Below, piece by piece: positions 57,912-64,000 of a stretch of DNA of 64,000 bases (positions within the stretch are counted from its first letter, which is position 1; each line of letters opens with the position of its first letter). The DNA lies in assembly GCA_023150875.1 (NCBI GenBank), contig JAKLKC010000023.1, positions 29,239 to 93,238 on the forward strand, in the 5' to 3' direction. This DNA is from Myxococcota bacterium (GTDB lineage: Bacteria > Myxococcota_A > UBA796 > UBA9615 > JAKLKC01). A program made the translations under genes and the position numbers. Under the pieces are notes generated by a model, which searched no databases, was not told where the DNA came from, and saw only the letters and a list, made by a program, of their open reading frames with translations.

Positions 57912-59213
57912 TCAACGCGGACCGGCCCCTCCCGTTCCCGTCCGCCCCTCCGCGGGGGCCGGCCCGGTGGTGCGGGCGGCGGCGCGGTCCACGAACTCGG
58001 CGAGGCGGCGGAGCCCCCCTTCGGGGTCCCGCACCAGGGGGTTGTCCTCGTTGAAGCAGTACCCCGCCAGGATCGACGTCACCATCCGCTGGAAGGACTC
58101 GCCCTTGGCGGGGGCGGCGACGATCCGGCCCAGGTCACCCCGGTACCAGGAGTCCACGAAGGCCCGGAACACCCCGATCCCCTTGTGGACCCGGGCCTCG
58201 TATTCCCGCTCCCAGTCGAACGCCTCGCCCCGGAGGGTGAGATGGACGCCCCCCGCGGCGAGGGTCGCGGTCTCGAGGGCCAGCATCACCCCCGAGGAGA
58301 ACACGGGGTCCAGGAAGTCCCCGGCGTTCCCGGCGACGGCCCATCCCGGCCCCCACCAGCGGGTGACCGCCTTGGACCAGGCGGACAGCCGCCGGGTGGG
58401 GAGGACCGGGACGGCACGGGCGGTGCGCCGGGCGACGTCGGCCTCCGACGCCATCAGGGCGGCCAGGCGATCCCGATCCGTGCCCGGCATCGCCTCGAAC
58501 AGGGCGGGATCCCCCACCGCCCCGATGGACGTGCGGCCGTTGCTGAATGGGATCACCCACATCCAGATCCCCCGGGGATGGGTGACCACCCAGATGTCCC
58601 CCTCCGCCGGCCCCGCCTCCCGCTCGTCCCCCTCGAAGTGGCTGAAGATCGCCGTCCGGGGTGCCTGGCGGGGCGGGGCCTCCAGGCCCCAGAGGCGGGG
58701 CAGCACCCGGCCGTAGCCGCTGCAGTCCAGCACGAAGCGGGCCCTGACCGACAGGCCCCGGCCGGTCTCCAGGTCCGTCGCCTCCACCGCCTGGCGGTCG
58801 GGGCCAGGCTCGACGGCGTCCACCCGGTGGGCGAAGCGGACGTCGGCGCCCAGGGCGCGGGCGCGGGTGGCCAGGGCCTGGTCGAAGTCGTCCCGGGGCA
58901 CCTGCCACGTGGCGGGCTGGTCCCCGGCCAGGCCGTCGGCGAAGCGGACCCGCTCCCGCGAGCCCCCCTGGACGAAGGTGGCGCCTCCCTTGACCATGTA
59001 CCCCCGGGCGCGGACGGCCTCCAGCAGCCCGGCTCCGGCGAGGAGGTCGTTGCAGCGGGTCAGCAGGGACTCGCCGATGACGAAGCGGGGAAAGACTTCC
59101 CGCTCCAGGCAGAGCACGGACCAGCCCCGCTGCACCAGGAGCGCCGCGGCGCAGCTCCCCGCGGGTCCAGCGCCGATCACCAGGACGTCGACTTCGAGTG
59201 GGGCGGGGGTCAA
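57912..59213 (-). CDS. flavin-dependent halogenase-like FAD oxidoreductase
   Basis: 433 residues. The FAD motif VLVIGAGPAGSCAAALLVQR opens the chain, followed by RFVIGESLLTRCND (the GES step of halogenase-like proteins) and VKGGATF, whose Lys may be the catalytic Lys of halogenases. GIWMWVIPFSNGRTSIG contains WxWxIP, the signature that lowers monooxygenase activity in halogenases. GNAGDFLDPVFSSG is the second FAD block. It may be a halogenase or a related geranylgeranyl-reductase-like enzyme; substrate unknown. TTG 59213 has GGGAG 5 nt upstream. It lies after der in a row of minus-strand genes. Confidence 0.87.
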   Translation of the reverse strand: MTPAPLEVDVLVIGAGPAGSCAAALLVQRGWSVLCLEREVFPRFVIGESLLTRCNDLLAGAGLLEAVRARGYMVKGGATFVQGGSRERVRFADGLAGDQPATWQVPRDDFDQALATRARALGADVRFAHRVDAVEPGPDRQAVEATDLETGRGLSVRARFVLDCSGYGRVLPRLWGLEAPPRQAPRTAIFSHFEGDEREAGPAEGDIWVVTHPRGIWMWVIPFSNGRTSIGAVGDPALFEAMPGTDRDRLAALMASEADVARRTARAVPVLPTRRLSAWSKAVTRWWGPGWAVAGNAGDFLDPVFSSGVMLALETATLAAGGVHLTLRGEAFDWEREYEARVHKGIGVFRAFVDSWYRGDLGRIVAAPAKGESFQRMVTSILAGYCFNEDNPLVRDPEGGLRRLAEFVDRAAARTTGPAPAEGRTGTGGAGPR

Positions 59214-59327
59214 GGCGCTCCCGACGAGGCGACACGGAGGACGGGATGAGGCCGGGACCGGCCTCCGCCCCCGGCGCGCGTCGCGGGCGCGGTTATACGC
59301 CCCGCCGGCCCCGCCGCCAACCGCCCT

Positions 59328-60908
59328 CTACCTCTTGCGGATCAGCAGCTTGACGGGGGTGCCGGTGACGTCGAAGGCGGCCCGGAAGCGGTTCATCAGG
59401 AAGCGGCGGTAGTTCTCGTCCAGGCCCTCGGGGCGATTGGCGAAGACCACCACCACCGGCGGCCGGACGCCGATCTGGGTGGCGAAGTAGAACTTGATGG
59501 GGTAGCGGCGCCACAGGGGGGGCGGCTGGGCGGCGATGGACTCCTCCAGCCAGCGGTTGAGCTGCCCCGTCGGGATCCGCAGGCGGTGGGAGGCGTCCAC
59601 GGCGGCCACCGCCTTCCACAGCTTGCCGATCCCCAGGCCGGTGCGGGCCGAGATCGTCACCACCGGCGCGTAGCGGACGTGGGGCAGCCGGCGATCGAGC
59701 TGGTCGTCCAGGCGCTTCCGGGTGTCGGCGGCGTCCTCCACCGCGTCCCACTTGTTCACCGCGATGAGCAGGCCCCGGCCCCGGTCGTCCGCCAGCGCCG
59801 CCAGGCGGGCCTCCTGCTCCGTCACCCCCTCCAGGGCGTCCACCAGCAGCACCGCCAGGTGGCACGCCTCCAGACTGTGGAGGGCCCGGGCGACGCTGTA
59901 GCGCTCCACCGTGTCGGAGATCCGCGCCTTCCTTCGGATCCCCGCGGTGTCGATGAGCACGTATCGCCGCCCGTCGCGCTCGAAGCGGGTGTCCACCGAG
60001 TCCCGGGTGGTGCCGGGGACCTCGCTGGTGATGGTGCGCTCGAAGCCCAGCAGCCGGTTGACCAGCGTGGACTTGCCCACGTTGGGCCGCCCCAGCACCG
60101 AGAGGCGCACCTCGAAGTCGGCGTCCTCCTCGGGCAGGGTCGGGCCCTCGCCCCCGGGCTCCTCCCCCTCCCACACGTCCTCCGCCGCGAGCCCACCCCC
60201 CGCCGACTCGTAGGCGTCCAGCAGCGCCTCCGCCTCCCCGGCGTCCATCTCCGCCTCCCGCAGGTCCTCCTCGCCGTCGCCCCCCCACTCCCGGAGCGCC
60301 GCGTGCTCCAGGGCCCGCTCCGCCCGGGACCTCTCCCGGGCCTCCTTGCGGCTGGGCCGGCGGCGGGTCCCCTCCTCCTCCCAGGGCTCGGGCACGGCCT
60401 CGCTCCCGGCCTCCTCCGGCATCCGCTCCACCACCCGGTCCAGGAGGTCCTCCACGCCGTAGTTGTGGGCCGCCGAGACCGGGATCACGTCCTCGATCCC
60501 GGTCCGCAGGAAGTCGTAGACCTCGGGCAGCACGCTGGGGTGGTCCACCTTGTTGGCGGCGTACAGCACCGGCCGGTCCACGCGCCGCAGCATCTCCACC
60601 AGGTCCTGGTCCAGGGCGGTCAGGCCGGCCCGGGCGTCGAAGACCACGACGATGACGTCGGCCTCCTCCATCGCCAGCACCGCCTGGTCCCGCACCTCCC
60701 TGGCCAGCTCCCGCGAGCCCGGCTCGTCGAAGCCCCCCGTGTCCACCACGATGAAGCTCCGGTCCCCATGGGTGGCGACGGCGTAGTTCCGGTCCCGGGT
60801 CACCCCGGGCACCCCCTCCACCACCGCCTTGCGGCGGCCCAGGATCCGGTTGAAGAGGGAGGACTTCCCCACGTTGGGGCGTCCGACGATGGCGACGACG
60901 GGCTTCAT
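59328..60908 (-). CDS. der: ribosome biogenesis GTPase Der
   Basis: 526 residues. Two tandem GTPase domains: VAIVGRPNVGKSSLFNRILG (domain 1, residues 4-165) and SVLGRPNVGKSTLVNRLLGF (domain 2, from about 265), then a KH-like C-terminal domain with RRYPIKFYFATQ. Der is essential for 50S subunit assembly. The linker between the G domains (about 170-262) is acidic and about 60 residues longer than usual, e.g. DGEEDLREAEMDAGEAEALL. The ATG follows era by 70 nt on the same strand. Confidence 0.96.
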   Translation of the reverse strand: MKPVVAIVGRPNVGKSSLFNRILGRRKAVVEGVPGVTRDRNYAVATHGDRSFIVVDTGGFDEPGSRELAREVRDQAVLAMEEADVIVVVFDARAGLTALDQDLVEMLRRVDRPVLYAANKVDHPSVLPEVYDFLRTGIEDVIPVSAAHNYGVEDLLDRVVERMPEEAGSEAVPEPWEEEGTRRRPSRKEARERSRAERALEHAALREWGGDGEEDLREAEMDAGEAEALLDAYESAGGGLAAEDVWEGEEPGGEGPTLPEEDADFEVRLSVLGRPNVGKSTLVNRLLGFERTITSEVPGTTRDSVDTRFERDGRRYVLIDTAGIRRKARISDTVERYSVARALHSLEACHLAVLLVDALEGVTEQEARLAALADDRGRGLLIAVNKWDAVEDAADTRKRLDDQLDRRLPHVRYAPVVTISARTGLGIGKLWKAVAAVDASHRLRIPTGQLNRWLEESIAAQPPPLWRRYPIKFYFATQIGVRPPVVVVFANRPEGLDENYRRFLMNRFRAAFDVTGTPVKLLIRKR

Positions 60909-60978
60909 GGATGCGACGGTCCGGGGCCTGCCCCCAGGGGGGGCGGCGGCAGCGGCTTGAACGCGGGCGCTCCGGGCT

Positions 60979-61911
60979 TCAGACGCCGAAGTGCCCGTAA
61001 GTCTTGACTTTCCTTCGGTCCTTGGTCCAGTCCTCGTCCACCGAGACGTGGAGCTCCAGGTGGATCCGGGCGTCGAAGGCCCTCTCCAGGTCCTGCCGGG
61101 CCCGGGTGCCGATGGCCTTGAGCATGGCGCCGCCCGCCCCGATGAGGATCCCCTTCTGGCTCGCCCTCTCGCACACGATCCGGGCGATCACCCGGATGAA
61201 GCGGCGCTCGGGGTCCTCCCGGGAGGGCTGCTCCTCGAAGCGCTCGATCACCACCGCCGTGGAGTAGGGGACCTCCTGGCTGGTCCGCAGGAAGACCTGC
61301 TCCCGCACCGCCTCGGCGGCGATGAAGCGCTCGGTGACCAGGGCGATCTGGTCCTCCGGGTACAAGGGGGGGCCCTCCGGGAGGCGGGAGGCGATCTCGT
61401 CCAGCAGCCGGTCCACGTTCTCGCCGGTGCGGGCGGAGAGGGGCACCTGGGCGACGGGGTGGACCGCCTCCTCCCAGGCCGACATCAGGGGGAGGAGCGC
61501 GGCCTTGGGGACGGCGTCGACCTTGTTGATCGCCAGGATCGTCGGGCGCGCGGCCCGCTCCACCCGCTCGCGGATCCCGCGGTCCGACTCGGGATCGGCC
61601 TCCCGGGCGGGGTCGATGATCCACACCACCAGGTCGGCGTCGTGCAGGGCCGCCGACGCGGCGTCCACCATGGCCCGGTTGAGCTCCTTGGCCGGGGCGT
61701 GGAGGCCGGGGGTGTCCAGGAGGATCGCCTGCACCCCCGGCGCGCTCCAGATCCCCGCGATCCGGTTGCGGGTGGTCTGCGGACGGGGGGAGATCGCCGC
61801 CAGGGGGTACTTCAGCACCCGGTTCAGCAGCGTCGACTTGCCCACGTTGGGCCGCCCCACCAGGGCCACGAAGCCCGAACGCCCCCCGGGCGGGGGTCCT
61901 TCCTCTGTCAT
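60979..61911 (-). CDS. era: GTPase Era
   Basis: 310 residues. The GTPase domain starts FVALVGRPNVGKSTLLNRVL and has LLDTPGLHAPAKELNR (G3) and AINKVDAVPK (G4). The KH domain for 16S rRNA binding ends with ASQKGILIGAGGAMLKAIGT. Era assists 30S assembly. ATG 61911 is preferred over GTG 61923 because GGAG lies about 11 nt upstream. Placement after rnc is a common gene order. Confidence 0.95.
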   Translation of the reverse strand: MTEEGPPPGGRSGFVALVGRPNVGKSTLLNRVLKYPLAAISPRPQTTRNRIAGIWSAPGVQAILLDTPGLHAPAKELNRAMVDAASAALHDADLVVWIIDPAREADPESDRGIRERVERAARPTILAINKVDAVPKAALLPLMSAWEEAVHPVAQVPLSARTGENVDRLLDEIASRLPEGPPLYPEDQIALVTERFIAAEAVREQVFLRTSQEVPYSTAVVIERFEEQPSREDPERRFIRVIARIVCERASQKGILIGAGGAMLKAIGTRARQDLERAFDARIHLELHVSVDEDWTKDRRKVKTYGHFGV

Positions 61912-61954
61912 GGAAACGCGCACTCCGCTTGGATCGGTTGGCCCCGGCGGGCCG

Positions 61955-63073
61955 CTAGGAGGCCTCGCGCCGGGGCAGCCCCTCGTCGCCCCGGCCTCCG
62001 GGCTCCCCCCGCAGCTCGTACCGGGGCACCGCCGGGTCCAGCACCACCAGCAGGCGGTCCAGGCGGAACCGCCGCCGGAGCTCGCGGATGTTGGCGTTCT
62101 CGGGGCCCCGCAGGTAGGACTCGTCCCCCGGCGACACCCGGAGCACGAAGGACTTGCCGAAGCGGCATCGCTCCGCCAGGAGGTCCACGGCGAGCTGGCG
62201 GTAGAGGGCCGCCTCCACCAGGGTCCGCAGGCAGCGGTGGGCGGGCCCGGCCACCACCTCGGGCTCGGGCCGGATGTCGGTCTCGGGCTGGAGGCCCACC
62301 CGGACCACCTCTACCCCTCCCCGCCGGAGCACCCGCACGACCTCCTTGCACGTCTCCACCGCCTGGGCCAGCGTCATGGGGAGCCACCGGCCGTCGGCGG
62401 CCAGGCGCCCGAGGCGCGTCCCCCTCAGGGCCAGGGCCGGCAGGACCCGCACGAAGTCCGGCCTCGCGGCCACCACCCGGTGGGCCGAGCCCAGGGCCCT
62501 CTCGTGGCTGTCGGCGGGAAGTCCCGGGACCAGGGCGAGCCCCACCCGGAACCCCTGGAGGCGCAGGCGGGCGACGAGGTTCCGCACCTGCGCCGCCCTC
62601 CACGGCGCCCGGGCCTCCGCCAGCACCCTGTCGTCCAGGGCCAGGGCGGGGATCTCCACCGTCCGCAGGCCCCGGGCCCGGAAGTCCGCCAGGGGGGCGA
62701 CCGCCAGGCTCGCCGGCCCCATCACCGCCCGGATCCCCGTGGCCCGCCCCCGGCGGAAGTACCCCTCGGCGGCGTCCAGGAGCGAGTCCCGCGATCCCCG
62801 GGGCAGCACCGCGAAGTCCCCGCCGTAGAAGGCGATCTCCCTCAGTCCGTCCCCGTCGCCGGCGGGAGGGATGTGGGTGGCGACCGCCCTCGCCACGTCC
62901 TCGGGCCCCGGCGTCCAGCGCCCGGGTTCGCCTCCGCCCCCCTCGGGGCAGAACGGGCACCAGGGCCCGCACGCGACGTGGGGCAGGGGGACCGGCGCGA
63001 TCCGGGGCTTCGCCCAAGGGCTCCCCGGGGAGCCCCCCACCGCCCAGGCCGCCGCGCCCTGGGGGACGCTCAC
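61955..63073 (-). CDS. radical SAM protein of the Elp3-like/oxygen-independent coproporphyrinogen-type group
   Basis: 372 residues. The cluster motif is CGPWCPFC within HVACGPWCPFCPEGG, near residues 32-39. LREIAFYGGDFAVLPRGSR and GLRTVEIPALALDDRVLA are radical SAM core strands, and VGLALVPGLPADSHERALGS follows. The C-terminal part binds a substrate not identified. In Firmicutes and others a related gene commonly sits next to rnc, as here. The GTG at 63073 overlaps the rnc stop by 4 nt. Its role is unknown; tRNA or protein modification is possible. Confidence 0.85.
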   Translation of the reverse strand: MSVPQGAAAWAVGGSPGSPWAKPRIAPVPLPHVACGPWCPFCPEGGGGEPGRWTPGPEDVARAVATHIPPAGDGDGLREIAFYGGDFAVLPRGSRDSLLDAAEGYFRRGRATGIRAVMGPASLAVAPLADFRARGLRTVEIPALALDDRVLAEARAPWRAAQVRNLVARLRLQGFRVGLALVPGLPADSHERALGSAHRVVAARPDFVRVLPALALRGTRLGRLAADGRWLPMTLAQAVETCKEVVRVLRRGGVEVVRVGLQPETDIRPEPEVVAGPAHRCLRTLVEAALYRQLAVDLLAERCRFGKSFVLRVSPGDESYLRGPENANIRELRRRFRLDRLLVVLDPAVPRYELRGEPGGRGDEGLPRREAS

Positions 63074-63864
63074 GGCCCCGCCTCCGCCACGGGGCGGGCG
63101 CCGTGGGCACGGACCGCCTCTCCGGCGGCCGGATCCGGGTGGAAGTCGGCGGCCTCCAGGTTCGCCAGGGCCGTCCGGGCCGCGGACTGGGCGGCGGCCT
63201 TCTTGGACGAGCCCTCCCCCTCGGCGAGGAGCGTACCGCCGTGGAGGACGGCGACCCGGAACCGGCGCTCGTGGGGGGGGCCCTCCTCCGAGAGGATCTC
63301 GTACCGCGGCCCCTCCCCTCCCTCCCGCTGGAGCCTCTCCTGGAGGCGCGACTTGTGGTCCCGCATCCCCGGAGGCGCCCCGTCGTGGCCGATCCCCTCG
63401 ATGTCCCGGGCGAAGTGCCGGAGCACCAGCGCCCGGGCGGCCTCCAGGCCCCCGTCCCGGAAGACCGCCCCCACCACCGCCTCGTAGGCGTCGGCCAGCA
63501 GGTTCTCCTTGGCCCGACCGCCGGTCTTGAGCTCGCCCCGGCCGAGGAGCAGCGCGTCGCCGAGGGCCAGGTCCCGGGCCTTGGCCGCCAGGCTGGGCCC
63601 GCTGCAGAGCGCCGAGCGGGCCTTGCTGAGCTCCCCCTCGGTCCGCGTGGGGTAGCGGGCGATCAGTCCCTCGGCGATGACCAGGGCCAGCACCGCGTCC
63701 CCCAGGAACTCGAGCTGCTCGTTGTCGCCGTCGGGCACCGAGCCCGGGTGCTCGTGGGCGAAGGAGCTGTGGACGAGGGCGCGGCGCAGCAGGGCGGGCT
63801 CGCGGAACCGCCAGCCGATCCGCGCTTCGAGGTCCTGTCGTTGGGTGGGGAGACCGTCCAGCAT
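63070..63864 (-). CDS. rnc: ribonuclease III
   Basis: Cuts double-stranded RNA, processing rRNA and some mRNAs. The 264 residues show the signature NEQLEFLGDAVLALVIAEG, the catalytic DAYEAVVGAVFRDGG (Asp and Glu) and a C-terminal double-stranded-RNA-binding domain (RRFRVAVLHGGTLLAEGEGS, SKKAAAQSAARTALANLE). ATG 63864 is preferred over ATG 63873 because TACAAT (63877-63872) overlaps the latter and lies 7 nt before the former, suggesting a leaderless transcript. It leads the long minus-strand operon to 55541. Confidence 0.95.
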   Translation of the reverse strand: MLDGLPTQRQDLEARIGWRFREPALLRRALVHSSFAHEHPGSVPDGDNEQLEFLGDAVLALVIAEGLIARYPTRTEGELSKARSALCSGPSLAAKARDLALGDALLLGRGELKTGGRAKENLLADAYEAVVGAVFRDGGLEAARALVLRHFARDIEGIGHDGAPPGMRDHKSRLQERLQREGGEGPRYEILSEEGPPHERRFRVAVLHGGTLLAEGEGSSKKAAAQSAARTALANLEAADFHPDPAAGEAVRAHGARPVAEAGP

Positions 63865-63871
63865 GGGACCC

Positions 63872-63877
63872 ATTGTA
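63872..63877 (-). promoter_or_regulatory. -10 element of the rnc operon
   Basis: TACAAT on the minus strand matches TATAAT at five of six positions. No clear -35 is seen at 16-18 nt. The predicted transcription start coincides with the rnc ATG at 63864. Confidence 0.45.
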
Positions 63878-64000
63878 CCCGCGACGCCGGCGACTCCCGC
63901 CGGTCCCGGACTGAAATTGCGCCCGATCCGCCGGCGGCGCCAGGGCGGGAAACGTCCCCCGCGGGTCCGGGCCCCTCCCCACCCTCAGCCCGGGTTATTC

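Overview
The window is very GC-rich, densely packed DNA from a Gram-negative bacterium. Best guess is a Myxococcota-like (former deltaproteobacterial) lineage. Evidence: an MsbA-type exporter next to a DUF374 acyltransferase, many secreted lipoproteins, a MopE-type cysteine/aspartate repeat protein, and a lipoprotein with an Asp/Ser/Thr linker of the DDDSADDDT kind, both common in that group. No rRNA, tRNA or CRISPR array was found. Gene predictions rest on protein motifs, start-site context and gene spacing, without any database search.

Layout. 1-3152: end of an unknown gene, then korAB (2-oxoacid:ferredoxin oxidoreductase). 3162-7131: a DUF2325-like protein, convergent with ppk1. 7219-10672: rpmE, a DUF1385 membrane protein, prfA and prmC, a classic translation cluster. 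10842-16635: an uncharacterised two-helix-turn-helix protein behind a strong promoter, then secreted proteins (Ig-like lipoprotein, PLDc_N-like membrane protein, TPR protein, aspartyl-protease/PDZ protein). 16659-20600: unknown protein, methyltransferase, lipoprotein, and a divergent radical SAM/SPASM protein. 20707-24289: ppc, then a HepT/MntA toxin-antitoxin pair. 24428-28907: an MscS channel divergent from a secreted caspase-like/FGE-sulfatase-like fusion whose catalytic Cys is missing, followed by a small membrane protein. 29071-37448: B12-type radical SAM protein, a TULIP-like lipoprotein, DUF374 acyltransferase + MsbA-like ABC protein, a peroxiredoxin-rhodanese fusion, queG and a second peroxiredoxin. 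37638-46681: MopE-like protein, an ATPase remnant, a cbs/cystathionine gamma-synthase operon, a subtilisin-like lipoprotein, a five-bladed propeller protein and an NAD(P)-dependent dehydrogenase whose start codon lies in a 17-bp palindrome. 47360-49394: an ISKra4-like insertion sequence with palindromic ends and a probable programmed -1 frameshift. 49535-55473: rocA, two RNA methyltransferases, a hypothetical protein, and a broken HigB/intact HigA pair. 55541-63864: a minus-strand operon reading rnc, radical SAM, era, der, halogenase-like flavoprotein, SLOG-like protein and 5'-nucleotidase.

Promoters of the form TTGnnn-16/17-TAnnnT recur at 121, 7219, 10842, 13453, 34764, 42615(-), 49360(-) and 49411, so a housekeeping sigma70-type signal is readable here. 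Several genes instead carry a -10-like hexamer 5-7 nt before the start codon, consistent with leaderless mRNAs. Two secreted-protein genes seem to need CTG or ATT start codons. The most unusual items are the pseudocaspase-FGE protein, the insertion sequence with its adjoining palindromes, the start-codon palindrome at 46678-46719, and the peroxiredoxin fused to a cysteine-less rhodanese.
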